Positions 10,566 through 22,799 are shown, counted from the stretch's first letter. The stretch: 64,000 bases of DNA from Halichondria panicea (GCF_963675165.1 NC_087382.1:6620315-6684314), one strand, 5' to 3'. Numbers and translations: made by a program. Notes: a model not told the origin generated them from the letters alone.

Positions 10566-11513
10566 AGTACGGAAAATATTCGCGAGCGCGAAATCATAGT
10601 TTCACCCGTTGACACAGGGCGGCCTAGTCGTTTCCAATCCCCTTCCTTAATCGTGATAAGCGCCACTGAACTGATCAACCTATTTAACTACTATGGTATC
10701 TTGTGCCAACTATAGGCACCAACACCCACTCAAGTCAATGGCCCACAACTACTGGTCTAGTGTGGCCTCTTGGCCATGATTGTAGCTCTATATAATTTTT
10801 TGAAAGTGTTTAATAATTAATATTTAATTTGTAAAGTAGCTGCATATTCAAGCGTGTATTGCAAAAATATTTTCTACATAGTATGAGTTTTTGACTGCAT
10901 ATAAAATTATACTTACCTGAACAGTAACTGGACGTAGTCGTAGCGTTAAACTAGCTGCTGCCCCACCCTGGTTTCTTTACTGCAGAGAGCTAGAGAAGCC
11001 GGATCACTGCGTATGACGCCAATTGGCGTCAACGGCCGTGTCGGCCACTTACCAGAGTGACGCCAATAGGCGTCATTGGCGTGTCATTGGCGTATAATCG
11101 GTTAAAGGTGCTGTTTCAAATTCTTACCCATGCAGCCTGTAGTACCAAACAGTATAATGGCAGCTGGCATCCGATTAATCAGTAAAACCAGTAGGTTTTA
11201 CATAGGATTGATTGGCAGTGGGTTTGTCCGTGTTTAGCAATATTTCGACTCTGCAGCACACCGGAAGGCCACATCAAGAAACTAAATGGACAGATAGTTT
11301 ATTTAGCCTCTCATTTCATAAAACGTTTTAAATGTATGAATAATTATTGTCATTTTAAATATTGCACTATTTCGACGTTTCACCTCGTTGTCTGACAGGT
11401 AAGTAAGTGAGTGGTTTCTTGCCCAGCCCTCTCCAGGACATTCTGCACAGGGTTTCCAAACGACTACATGCAACCTGGATTACATCAGATTTGCGATTGC
11501 TTCCACGAGGCAG
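10566..11513. other. Intergenic, no gene seen
   Basis: AT-rich sequence without coding signal. It holds a 16-bp palindrome GACGCCAATTGGCGTC near 11013-11028 with a related copy near 11060. A CGGTTAAAGG motif near 11098 resembles the outer bases of the piggyBac-like elements at 48828 and 58866. Confidence 0.5.
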
Positions 11514-11517
11514 ATGA

Positions 11518-11655
11518 CTAGCCTCGTTCCCAGGCCTTACTTTTTCTTGCTGTTGTCACTGTTCATCCATAAATCACAAGAAAGACATAGTGAGGCAGCA
11601 AAGAAAGAAATGGGCGTACAGTTAAGAAAAGTAAGGCCTGGTTTGGGAAATCGCG
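11518..11655. mobile_element. Short MITE-like inverted repeat
   Basis: CCAGGCCTTACTTTTTCTT (from 11530) and AAGAAAAGTAAGGCCTGG (ending 11641) form inverted ends about 110 bp apart. No coding capacity. Target duplication not clear. Confidence 0.55.
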
Positions 11656-11659
11656 TGAT

Positions 11660-12300
11660 CCACAAGGATTTTTATGAACGTGGGCGATATGTAGCCGATA
11701 TGTAGCCCACAATCATGACGTAAGGTATTCTCCCACACATTCAGAGTTGTACTGAGACAACCACTGCACCCAAGCTGTGCTGCAAGTCAGATCAGAGAAC
11801 CAGCGTGGCCAGCTCTGGTGGCAGTAGCTACCTGCTATATGATAATGATGACTAAGCTATTCTTGATCTATACTAGCATGTAGAAAGACACAAGAAAAGG
11901 TAATAGTCTGATAGAATTTGAACACACAATCTAGACTAGTAGATCATCTAGCTAAGCCTAAGGTATATAGCTAGCTATAGTGCTTGCAAACTTTCAGTTC
12001 CAAGTCCATGTCCAGCTTGCTGCAGGCAAAGTTTTATTAGTCATAGATATCTGCGTGGGCAGTCCAACATCTCTAGCTCAGCATGCCCACGCTCATTTTC
12101 ACCCTTCTACCACCCTTCTACCCTCACGCGACTTCCCGATACAGGCTCTCCTTTTTCCTAACTCTACGTCTATTTCTTTCTTTATTCCTCCAATTAATAC
12201 CGTATTTTATCTCATTGAACGATTAAGACAGTATTTTATCTTATTGAACGATTGTGATAAAGAACAGAAAAAGGAGAGCCTGTGTAGAGGCTAGCAGATG
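11660..12300. other. Non-coding stretch with a short inverted repeat
   Basis: No recognisable gene. ACAGGCTCTCCTTTTTC (about 12140) and GAAAAAGGAGAGCCTGT (about 12265) are inverted copies spaced about 110 bp, suggesting another MITE remnant. The duplicated phrase TATTTTATCT.ATTGAACGATT lies between them. Confidence 0.45.
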
Positions 12301-12310
12301 ACCTCTCAGT

Positions 12311-13383
12311 CTCTCCTAGACATCTTTAATGACTCAGCAATTGATGTCTTAGGCTGGTATTCACCAACAATAATATTGTGAAGCTCTTCCAATTATTGTG
12401 GTCTGACTGGGATGATTTGGTTCCTGATGCCCTACTGAAAGAGTGGCTGCAGTGGAGGAAGGAACTACCCCTACTCTCTAATGCCCAGATGTTACTAGTG
12501 TATCAAGACAACTACATGGCTTCTCAGACGCATCAGAGAAGGCATAGATCTACTCTGGAGTTGTGTATCTCAGAATGGAAGATTCGATAGGCAGCCTACA
12601 CACTTCTATAGTGATGGTAAAAACGCCTATCAAGAGTACCACGCTTGGAACTTTGTGGAGCTGCACAGATACTGTTCCAATGCAAAAACGTTCTAAGACT
12701 TTTGCGTGGACTGACTCTACTATTGTACTCAATTGGTTACAAGGGAATCCACACAGATTCAAGGTGTTTGTTGGCAACCGAGTGGCACAAATCATGGAAC
12801 TCATCCCACCAGAGCGATGGAGACAATGCTGCGTCCCGTGGATTATATCCAGCACACTTTGGTAGAATGGGCTGAGATTTAATCAAAGGCTGACTATGAA
12901 GCTGAAACTGTGGACGAGTTACGATCGCTACTGTCGTCGAGAAACAGAATTTGTTAGATGTTGATCATTTCTCATCGTTCCATAGCGTGGACATTGAGAT
13001 TCGCAAGATCAAATCAAAGTTCAAATCACAAAGCTCCGTTCAGGACTCTCTCCGTTCAGGAATTGAACCAAGCCACAGAATCAAAGCAAGAAGAAATAGT
13101 TTCTCTCAAAAAAACGAGTCGCCTTTTATCGACAAAGAAGAGGACGTCAGAGAAATGCAAAAATCACAATCGTCACAATCGTCATCCGATCATACTACCC
13201 TCTAACCATCCCCTGGTAAAACTCACCCGACTACTTCATGGTGGTCATCTACTAATATCTGGATCCCTTTCTCGTCGATACTACATTGTTGGTGGGCACA
13301 AGACGATCCGATCGATCACACGTAGCTGCGTTATCTGCAGGAGAAGATCAGCCAAACCACGTCCCCACACGTACACAGCATGA
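12311..13383 (+). pseudogene. BEL/Pao retrotransposon pol fragment (RNase H to integrase finger)
   Basis: Pieces in shifted frames read as the middle of a BEL/Pao Pol. They are FNDSAIDVLGWYSPTIIL (about 12330); a weak RNase H-like stretch; AWTDSTIVLNWLQGNPHRF and VFVGNRVAQIMELIPPERW (12700-12830), a hallmark of BEL/Pao; ASRGLYPAHF; then LLHGGHLLISGSLSRRYYIV and RSCVICRRRSAKPRPH (13230-13380), the zinc-binding start of the integrase. At least four frameshifts and internal deletions are visible. It stops abruptly at about 13383 and resumes after a 0.95-kb insertion at 14330. Confidence 0.85.
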
Positions 13384-13865
13384 ATGGGTCTAGACTCCAA
13401 GAGTATTCAGCGTTGCAACATGTTCAGTATAACAGCAGTGTCCAAGCCAAATAAATGTGGGGTTTCCCACTGACAGTATTCCAGAGCTCCCAAGCAGTTT
13501 CCTAGAAACAATAGTACCGTAGGTATATTGGTATGGAAACTGAGGATTTATTGATTAACAGTCTCAGTCTCAGAAATTAGCCGCATCACACCGTTTTCCT
13601 TTAGGAGGGCAGCTGATTATCCAGAAATAACGTCATTTAGTTATTCACGTGATGATCTAGTTTGTCAGCTGGAGCTAGCTAGCCACTCTGATATATCTGG
13701 GAGCTAGCTAGCTATTGCTATAGGCTGAGTACGTCAAGTACGAGTACAGTATGCAAGGCCATTGTCTGAAGGGAGGAAGACTAGACACGAAGACTAGACA
13801 CATACACCAATTGCAAGGAAGAACCACCGAGATAAGTTTGCTCATCCATCAAATATAACCGGTTT

Positions 13866-14235
13866 GGCTAGCTAGGTCGACACTTGTATATGTTAACACT
13901 TGTGTGTGGCAGTATCATAATTATGTTGGGCTATGTCAGCACTTGTGTGTGGCAGTCTGATATGTTGGGCACTTGTGGTCTGGCAGTCTGATATGTTGGG
14001 CTACATCAACACTTGTGTGCGGGCAGTCTGGCACTTGTGTCTGGCAGTGACACTTGTGTGCGGGCAGTCTGATATGTTGGGCTACGTCGACACTTGTGTC
14101 TGGCAGTCTGATATATATGTTGGGCTACGTCGGCACTTGTGTCTGGCAGTCTGATATGTTGGGCTACATCGACACTTGTGTGCGGGCAGTCTGATATGTT
14201 GGGCTACGTCGGCGTGGTTGGCGGGATAATTATAG
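13866..14235. repeat. Minisatellite, ~45-bp unit
   Basis: Repeats of CACTTGTGTSTGGCAGTCTGATATGTTGGGCTACRTCGA in about eight imperfect copies. The 73-codon open frame at 13933-14154 is a by-product of the repeat. The array sits within the sequence that splits the BEL/Pao element. Confidence 0.85.
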
Positions 14236-14329
14236 GTAGACACTTAGGTGTGGCAGTCCGATATGTATAATTATGTCGACACTTTTGCGTAAAATTATTA
14301 TTTTGTACACACATTACGTGGGACAGCTC

Positions 14330-14592
14330 CACAAGGTTCTATTCGCAAGCGTAATATTTATATTTGTGTCTCTATCTGTAAAGGCTGTGCACATCGAAGC
14401 AGTGTCAGATCTGACTTCAGAGGCCTGCCTGAGGAGTGACCACGGAACAAACTTCGTCGGCATTCTCAAGGAATTAAAAAACACCAACGATGGAATTACA
14501 TGGGATTTCATTCCCGAGCGGTGAAGAGCCTCAAGACATTTTTTGATTGGCCGTCCGATCGAGGACCGTGATTTTCCTCCTCAATCCATCTG
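14330..14592 (+). pseudogene. BEL/Pao integrase core fragment
   Basis: VSLSVKAVHIEAVSDLTSEA, then RSDHGTNFVG and ITWDFIPER, match the BEL/Pao integrase catalytic core. The D of SDHGTNF is the second acidic catalytic position. A frame change after FIPER leads to VKSLKTFF and HFLIGRPIE, still BEL/Pao-like. Deletions remove the segment between the two. It continues the fragment at 12311-13383 after an insertion. Confidence 0.8.
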
Positions 14593-14639
14593 CATAAACA
14601 TAGAGGTAGCATTCCATGCCAAACCAAATGGCCGGTATA

Positions 14640-14678
14640 TCGAGGTGGCCGTACTTCAGAGAGCGAGAGTCTACTGTA
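14640..14678. repeat. DNA-transposon end fragment
   Basis: Read on minus, TACAGTAGACTCTCG then GTACGGCCACC resembles pogo-type ends (compare 31966-32182). A second end in the same orientation lies at about 15199-15262 (GGCCGGATTAACGAGAGTCT then ACTGTA). A third related piece is at 14960-15000. No complete pair of ends is seen. Confidence 0.4.
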
Positions 14679-14725
14679 TAAATTAAATGTCTTTAAGTAA
14701 CAACAGTCCATTCAATCAGTTAGTA

Positions 14726-14902
14726 CATTTCGCAAGGTAGGAGCAAGGCTGTTTTAGTCACGGGTCTCGTGTAAATGCCGTTCGTGGTTCGTAGCTTCAC
14801 AACCCTAACTAGGGTTTCGATGATTCGAGCCATTGGGAAGGCATAACGACCTTCTCTCAACACGACAATATCTAGATTCTGGACAGATGCTGGTCGGAAT
14901 GC
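14726..14902 (-). pseudogene. BEL/Pao C-terminal DUF5641 fragment, inverted
   Basis: On minus, DIVVLREGRYAFPMARIIET and VRVVKLRTTNGIYTRPVTK match the DUF5641 domain that ends BEL/Pao integrases. It is in the opposite orientation to the pol fragments at 12311 and 14330. Either the 3' end of the element was inverted, or this is a second copy. Confidence 0.75.
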
Positions 14903-15262
14903 CATCTTTTCCGACTAATGCTTCACAGAGATGCCAACGACGCAATGTGCACAAAACTCACCCTGAAGTACGGCCACTCGCTATTCCGTTTTACCGGCTA
15001 GTGCTGGCAGTCCCAAATAACGTTTTCAATGTAATTTTATAATTACGGCCGGACATGATGTTTTGGGTGTGGTTTAGTAAATAAAATTGGATTACACTTA
15101 AATAGAGAGCAGAATAATTCATTATCTTTCATTATCCTCGAGACAAGAACTGCAATCAGTGATTAGATTCGAGGTAAGGTCTTTTTTAAGCCGTGGCTAA
15201 TTATCTGAAGTACGCCAAGCTGCATGGTCCCAAGGGTGGCCGGATTAACGAGAGTCTACTGT

Positions 15263-16590
15263 ATGTCTTGGCCGGCGGCCTTATAGGTAATGGGTAATGT
15301 TACCAGGAGCCAAAGGAGCGGCCAACTTCAACGTACACTCGGGGATCACATTGCCGGTGAAACCGCACTTCCTTATACGGAAAGCCACTTAGTGCTTGCA
15401 AAACCGCTGTTATTGCGTGAATGCTTACCTCCACGCACGCGCTCAACAGAATGCGCTATAGGCGTCAAAAAATTGTTGAGCGAAGGACGAGCACATGCCT
15501 CCCAAAAAGAAGAAGCTCAAGAGAAGAATCAGTAGCTTAAATACATTGCTGGGAAACTCCGAGGAGCTAAAGCTAAAAGAGAAGAGCATTTATGGCTTTT
15601 TGAAGATAGAAAGGCTGCTGTTTAACAGGAGAAAAAAGGACAGTTCTTAGAAAACTACTGACAGATGGACTTTTAAGTTCTGTAGTTTGTACGATAGTGA
15701 TTGTGCTCGGGGAGGGGATAGGCAATTACGACTTCTCATTAAGTGGAACTGTTTCAGTGGTACTTACGCTGTTCCAAGTATGGTTAGTCCTACGGTACTA
15801 GCACACCACTATGGACAGAGCTTACAGATGGATATGATGGAACTATATCAAATGATTGTATTTGCAGCACTTCTAAAGAACTTATTCACGATCAGAGATT
15901 CATCTTCACACCAGGCAGATTCACCTGTCTTTCCTGATGATGCCTATTCGGTTTCAGCCTTCATGTCTCTATCCATTCCCGTACAAATATCACCAAAAGG
16001 TGCACACTAGTAAAAAAAAGGACTCTGGCAAAACAGCTTTCAGTTTTAAAGCAAGAGGACTAACATTCCAGCCCGAGGCCGAATGAAATTTCCTCACATC
16101 CTAATGCTACCTTTTTGCCGCGCGTGCTCTCTACACAGTGCTCTCTACACATAAAGAAAACACTTTCTACGGAAAATGTCAAAAGTCAAAAGTACGTGAT
16201 TTAATATGTATGTACACATGACTATACATGTACATCACAATGACATGTATCTCGGCAACAAAGCAAGCTATTAAAGAAAATACAACTCTGAAAGAAGACT
16301 TTTACCGTGTCTGTCAAGTCCGCATTCAACAACAAATCTTTTGTCCAAGAAAACTAGTGGACGATATAATTATACAACGAACTTTTGTCACGGGTTATTA
16401 ATACTATGCTCCTACAAACTGCAGCTGTACTAGACAGAATTAAGTCGGACAAGGGTGTCAATGCCGATGTGGCTTTACGAGAGGTGTACGCATCACAAAC
16501 AAAGTCTTCCGTTAAACTATAGCAATTAGGAGTTAGGAGTGAACAATAATAATAATATTGTCATAATACAATAAAGTTAAGTCGTTTAAT
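15263..16590. other. No recognised gene
   Basis: The longest open frame is 107 codons at 15687-16010 (plus). It has no recognisable motif and no clear splice context, so I do not annotate it as a gene. The rest is AT-rich. Confidence 0.4.
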
Positions 16591-16592
16591 AA

Positions 16593-19482
16593 TTATAATA
16601 AAAGAGATTTATTTAACTTTTGAATGTCTGTGTGATGAGAATGCTGTCGTAAAAAGAGGGGTGCATTTCTATAATCATCGTCTCTACACCTTTTCGAAAT
16701 ATCATTCTTGATAGCGCTAGCAGATGAATAGTTTGTTGACATCAAATTTCCTCGTACTTTAGTTGGCTCTCCACAGCACTTCCATTCAAACGAATCGGGC
16801 AGATAATGTATTGAGGGTGCCTCGTTAAGAAGTCTTCGCAAAATCCGATAAATCCATAGTACACAAGTAAGTCTCAATAAGTCCCATGCTTGCCATGAAT
16901 GAAACATGCGACCAGACGTCTCAGAGAATGTGAAGTCTGTATGAATGAAACATGCGACCAGACGTCTCAGAGAATGTAAAGTCTGTATGTGAAGTCTGTA
17001 TGTGTACATAATTTTTTATGACAAAGGTACGGTATAATTATTTTACACGTACATCATAAATGTAATGAGATGCTATAATAAAGATGCTATAATAAAAATC
17101 ATGTTCATAATCAATCGAATGCTGGCAGCAGTTTAGCTATAGGCCCTGCATGAGCAGTAATTGTATGGGGAAATAACAAACTCTTACCTTCAGCTCTTAC
17201 CGTCAGATACGAGTTTATTCGCCCATTCCGAGAAATACTGATAACTTCTCTTCATTGAGCAAATGAGAGGACTATCCATAGATTTGATGTAACCCAGAAT
17301 GCCTCTTTCAAACATCTGCTGGCATGCTTTTAAGTACAAAACCACTTCTTGGACACTGACAGCATTGGAATGGATTTGGGATTGTAAAACAAATTCTTCT
17401 AGTTCAGCTGCGTGTGTGTGTGTGTATACTAAATTAATGCACGCCTTGATGCAATACACAGACTGCTTACAACAAACCTGCATAATCTTTGCTGGTTTGA
17501 CGTTAAGTCTAGTCCAGGAATAAGTCTAGTCCAGGAATCTCGATACACAAAGTTTTCTTTCAAGCCAGGCACTCGACACATCTGACCCCTTTTCAGCTCC
17601 TGTCCAATAGTCCTTCGATCACTTCCCAACTAAAGGGATGAGCGTCCTTGCCTTGAGAGAACATGCTCGGTTGCGTTCCATCTAATCGTGACTTGTACAG
17701 TGCAGCAATCATTGTTTTGAGCTGAATTCGGTGTGAATATTATGTAAGTAAACACAATGGGTGTGGGTGGGTATTACCTGGGTTGTAGGGCAGACAATAA
17801 GGAAAACATTATCTCCTGAGAAAGGATTCTTAAAGTGTGCTTGAACAGCATGAATATCTTCCTTTGATTCCTTGTTGTATCTGAAAGCACCGTCATAAGA
17901 TTGGATGATGCACCATCGCAAATTAAGGCAGTAACCTGTGAACAGTGGTTATACATAATTAAGACACCATACGCATGGAATTTTCTTGTTGCATCCATAA
18001 CACAGCAGTAGGTGAACTCCGAGGTTATTGTACCAGCACTGGTGTAATGGGGGCCAAGTATATCGCAGTTAGTACTATGATCCTTCCACATTGTTTGCAT
18101 TATGTAGTGGGTTTTCTGAGCAGAGACATCGTCATCAAGCCAATGGAATATATCGGACATTGAAGCCATAGCCGACTAATGAGTTATCACTGCTATTCCA
18201 CTGGAGCTTCGCTCTGACTTTCACTTCATCGAATATTAAAGCTCCTTCACCAAGTGGTGCTTTCTTTCCCTGTGCCTTGGCCTCCTTTTTTCTCAATTGA
18301 TACATGTCATATTCTTCTTTTAACCTTGATACAATTTCACCTGGTCTCTCTGAGTATTCAGACTTCAATCCTTTTAATACAGAAACACAGGGTAACTGCA
18401 TGAGACGAAAACTACGAAGACTCTGGTAGGCTTCGGGCACACGGCCAATGCTATAAAATCACAAGTTGGTTAATATTATTATCAAGACTGTTAGCTGAAC
18501 AGTAATGTTAACAACGTTACCAAAGGCGTATGGCATTACTGATAAACTAACCCATTCTAATAGTGATAGTGCTCCATCTATTCCCCCGTGCTCCAGTATC
18601 TGCATGAGCGTAAGAAATTATTACACACTAGTGAAATACTCACAGTTTTTCTTCTGATCTTTAATGAAATCAAGTCTGTCCGTGACATCCTGTTTCCACT
18701 TTTCACGCAAAATGTCCCCTTTGCCTACAAAGGAAAAATATTAATCCTGCATGCTGAATGAGCACAGATAGTTGTTACCTGTTACATCTGCTTCCTTCAG
18801 TAACTCCTCAAGTTTAACCTTTGATGTTTTTTCAATTTCTGCGACAATAGCAAGGATATCATCACTAGACATTTCTTCTACCTCTACATCTAACTTCTCA
18901 AGTTTCTTTAGCTTTTTCTTGTTCTTCTTAGTGTCTAAGTTTTTCATTTCGAAGTCGTTTTCCCAGCGATTTGGGTGTCAAATACTTCTTTGGATACTTA
19001 CTACCAGCCTTCAATCAACTCTCTATTGTTTTAGGAGATACTGCATTATTTCTCTTTGCCATGTCTTGAATATGATACATAAGGCGGGAACACTTCGGAC
19101 ACCTCAGAGGATGAACATTACCACCAGCACATCAAGCAATCGATGTGGTCACAACGATTAAACATTGGAGTCCAATTGCGTAAACTTTTACTCGCAAACG
19201 TTGAGATTGGAAAGCCTCCACACTTGGAAAGCCTCCACACAAAACATATCCGATGTTTTTCTGAAGAGAAGACAGCAGAGTGAAAAACTCAACTTCATTA
19301 CTCTCAATGCTGAAACTCTTCACCCGTTTGAAATGTACTTCCAGATGACCATCTTTTGTGCATTCAACAATAACTCTTGGGTTGGCAACAGGTGTGAGAA
19401 GAGGACTTTCAGTAGTGACAGGACCTGTGAAGACAAGCCATGTTGTTGCTCCGTTACAATAATTATGAGAAACTAGGCACAT
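16593..19482 (-). pseudogene. Decayed, intron-bearing P-like transposase gene
   Basis: Successive minus-strand segments join across plausible introns. First comes a Cys pair and Lys-rich start (CPKCSRLMYHIQDMAK at about 19100; KKLKKLEKLDVEVEEMSSDD at about 18900). A GTAACA donor at about 18779 and a TTTGTAG acceptor at about 18727 lead to GDILREKWKQDVTDRLDF. Next is EAYQSLRSFRLMQLPCVSVL to about 18135. Then come a D-rich core (FHWLDDDVSAQKTHYIMQT, CVMDATRKFHAYG, LICDGASSN at about 17920), ENPFSGDNVFLIVCP-like sequence (17790), ELEEFVLQSQIHSNAV (17400) and a C-terminal piece, SWQAWDLLRLT to RCRDDDYRNAPLFLRQH (16900-16640). In-frame stops near 19130 and 19020 and frameshifts show decay. The pattern resembles P-element/THAP9-type transposases, but I could not verify the superfamily. 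A related relic lies at 54810-55250. Confidence 0.6.
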
Positions 19483-19489
19483 CAGGAAA

Positions 19490-20415
19490 CTGTTGCTGGC
19501 TGGCAGGCTCTAGGAAGGTTTACTTTTACTACAGACATTAGTGACATCTTTAACTTAGCTAGTTCTCGACACTAGTCTACCAGTATGAATTTATTGATGC
19601 TAGTCATGCAAGCTATTCATACAGTACATACATACAACCTTACCTGTCCCTCTGACCTCAGGTATAACAAGACTTGGGACATTTATAGGTGCCATGGCTC
19701 GAAACATTTACGTTTTGGGCTCCCAATCAAACGGAAAGTCGTCATCTGGGCAACCATCACTTGTGGAACATTAGCGGTACAGATGACAAGCATAATTTCT
19801 TTCTCTTCGGAGTTCGTAAGTAATTGGCACGTGACCGTTGCGTTTGCGTGTGGTTTCACAACCACAATTTTTCGCTATCCGTATATGGAAATGCGGTCAT
19901 AGCCACTTACGTAGTCAGCCGCTCCTTTTCTTTATGGGCTCCTGATGTTACTTATACAGTATTTTGATTATTCATAGTTTTCGATTTGTGGTAAAAATGG
20001 CTGTACAATTGCCAGTTTCCAGCTTGTTAATCCCCTTGTTTACTAGCATTAACAAGTACCAGGGAATAGCCAAGTCAACATTCACAAAGTTGGTAATGCC
20101 AATGGAATATTTACCAGAGAAGGTAATTTAATCCCTTGTAAACTATCACAAACTTGGTAATGCCTTGTTAATTAATTAACTATACCTCTTATAATTAATA
20201 ATTAGCAAGCATTAATTAGCAAGCATGACGTACGTCGCACAAAAGATCAACATGAGAATAAATAAGTGAAATGTTCTAAAGTTCGATTCAGAATCAGGTT
20301 GACCTAAAGAAAAGAAAAGCATAATCATAATAATGCAATGGGTATATAATGGGTATATAATTATGCTAGCACCGGGGGGGGGGGGGGTGCTGATGCCTCG
20401 ATGTAGGCTTGTGTA
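19490..20415. other. Non-coding, includes a poly(G) run
   Basis: No supported gene. AT-rich, with the short duplication ATTAGCAAGCATTA at 20201/20215 and a run of about 14 G at about 20375, just outside the unit beginning at 20420. Confidence 0.4.
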
Positions 20416-20589
20416 GGCGCCTCGAATCCACGCCGATTAAAATACGGCCTGGTGTTCATTGCATGGCACATGCGCTGAACAATTACCCAGAATCTGGGTA
20501 ATTGTGCACGCCAGTAAAACTTTTAGTAAATTAATGTTACCGTAAACTAGCTTGTAATACTTGGAATTTTGGAATTTGTTCCGTGTTAC

Positions 20590-22799
20590 TGTTATTGTTT
20601 GAATAACAATGGCATTGATGCGTTTTGTGAAGCTGTGGCTTATGCTCTTCGTTGCGTTGGTCTGGAGGATCTCACACTGAAGCCAAAGCAAAAGGAGGCT
20701 CTCATCCACGGTCATGATGTCTTTGCTTGGTTCCCCACGGGCTATGGCAAGTCTTTGTGCTTCCAACTGTTGCCCTTCATGTTTGACTTCAAAACAAGCT
20801 CGAGCTCTGAGAGAAGTGTTGTGCTGGTGCTGTCACCACTACTGTGATAGACCAGGTCTCAGGCCTCCGGAAGAGGGGTGTCTCTGCTGCTATATTGTCT
20901 GGCAACAAAGGTAAATAAAGATGTAGATACAGTACCTATAATTATAGAATCTATAAAGTTATTAATGCCTTCATTTCATAGATGTCGAGAAGGACCTCCT
21001 TGCTAGTGTGAGTGAGGGTCGGTTCTCCCTCCTCTATAGTGCACTCGTGGAAGCAGCTCCTGGTCCAACGTCCCCTCTGTGACTCTGTAGTGGCAGTCGC
21101 TATTGATGAAGCACACTGTGTGTATAAGTGGTAAGTTTATTCGATTTGAGGCAACATTTTAGAACTGGCTACATCGACGCGACATATAAAACAACACAGC
21201 TTGAGCAAGTTCTACTTTGGATATTGTCCTAAGATGTAGTGTGTTACATATAATTATATATGGAGGGTCTCTTTAAAAAAGCAGGTCTCCTTAAAATATG
21301 TACACATGTATTTATACACGACGATTGTACGTTAAAACATAGTGCCGTGCTCTACTGTCTACGCAATTTTGTATAATGATTTTACAATGTACATGTACAG
21401 GAGTAAAGACTTTCAACCTGCACCAAGAGGATGAGGGACTATGTTGTTCAGAACCTTGGCATGGCAGGCTACTATATGGTGTCTGAGTCTCCCAACAAGT
21501 CTGTTATGAGGCGGTCAGTCAGAAAGACAACAATTGAGGAAGACTTTACATTCGTTGTGGCAGACTTGTTGGACAACACTGTCAAGGCTCGACGTATAGT
21601 TGTCTACTGCCAGTCACTGAACATGTGCGCGAGTTTGTATGAGCACTTCAAGTACACTCTGAAGGATGCTGGCTACTACCCTCCAGGAGCTGAACAGATC
21701 AGTGACAACACAATGTTCGGAATGTTTCACTCCTGTACTGACGAACACAACAAGGCAGTTATAATGGAGAGTCTTGGGAAGCCTGACGATGTTGTCAGGA
21801 TTGTGTTTGCGACGATGTATAGGGGTGGACTTCAAGAACTTAGACTCCACTATGGTGCCCCTAGGTCACTGGAAGACTACTTTCAAGAGAGCGGTTGAGC
21901 TATAATCAGCAGTTGTTGGCTAGAGTGTACTGGAGGCCAGTCGCTTAGCTGTCCCAGGGGAGGCTTTCTATCGATACGCCATAATGAGATTTGTGATATG
22001 ACTGCAACCGTAATGAGCGAAGTCTGCCACAACGTGAAAATAGAACCTGGATTACAACCTGTAACTGGGGAGCAATTCGATCAATTGGACATTGTCGCAC
22101 AAAGACAGAGTGCATTCTTTGATGTTAGGGTTTTTAACCCATACGCACCTTGCTACCGCAACTCCACCCAGAATGAGTTAGAGAAGAAGAGATGTTATGA
22201 AGAGCGCATTAGAGAGATAGAACACGGCTCGTTCACCCCACTGGTTCTGTCTGCTGCTGGAGGAATTGGCCCAGCGGCAACCATCGTATACAAGAGGTTG
22301 GCATCACTAATTTCAGAGAAACAAGGAAGTTCTACCCCCCCATTGGGTGAGATGCAGATTAAACTAAACTTCTCTCTACTAAGATCGGCTGTAATGTGCA
22401 TCCGTGGCTCCCGATCTACCTTCGCTTCTGAAGTCAATACAGATTTTATCGACCTGGCCGTCCACGAAGGCCAGGTGCAATCTTTTTAACTAACCTTTTT
22501 TTAACTCAACCATATAAGAATAATTAGATCTAAACATATATATAACCTAAACATATATATAACTTTCCTTTCCTGTATTGTCACACGTACACATGATTAT
22601 TTGAAAAAAAAAAAAAAAAAAAGTTGAAGCTCCTGTACGGGCTGACCCAAGGAACTTGGAATTGCAGGGACTATCTTGAGAACACTGAGCTGTGCAGGAG
22701 ATTCATGCTGTTGAAGTACTTCGATCCCGTTGTTGCCAGGGACATGAAGTCTCGGGACAAGATGTTCTGCTGCGACAACTGTCGATCCATTGCTAAGTG
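20590..22799 (+). pseudogene. RecQ-like superfamily II DNA helicase (interrupted)
   Basis: ATP-driven 3'-5' DNA helicase family. Visible: a Walker A region, FAWFPTGYGKSLCFQLLPF (about 20725-20775); VLVLSPLL, then after a frame break TVIDQVSGLRKRGVSAAILS (20830-20910); a donor GTAAAT; VAVAIDEAHCVYKW, the DEAH box (about 21080-21130), then a GTAAGT donor. Next is MRDYVVQNLGMAGYY with SESPNKS, IVVYCQSLN and IVFATM (21431-21850, helicase lobe 2), and YFQESGRAG-like sequence at 21880. The zinc-binding part (TELCRRFMLLKYF, CCDNC) is at 22690-22790, beyond a 0.65-kb poly(A)-tailed insertion. Frameshifts and a deletion between the DEAH box and lobe 2 make it non-functional as it stands. This family is highly copied inside transposons of sponges and cnidarians, so it is probably element-borne, not the host RecQ. 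Confidence 0.8.
21975..22622 (+). mobile_element. 5'-truncated retroelement fragment with poly(A) tail
   Basis: A 163-codon frame (21998-22489) reads SEVCHNVKIEPGLQP, LDIVAQRQSAFFDVRVFNPY, IREIEHGSFTPLVLSAAGG and LLRSAVMCIRGSR. I recognise this as the C-terminal part of an ORF common in sponge and cnidarian retroelements. The spaced acidic residues (LDIV, FFDVRV) may be a restriction-like endonuclease, by inference. The reading continues upstream to about 21977 and stops there. A 3' untranslated tail ends in about 19 A at 22603-22621, after which RecQ-like zinc-binding sequence resumes. This is a typical 5'-truncated, poly(A)-tailed insertion into the helicase. Confidence 0.7.

Noticed and set aside
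13933-14154. 73-codon frame with repeated CVWQSDMLGY-like segments
   Set aside because: Encoded by the ~45-bp minisatellite, with no independent coding evidence.
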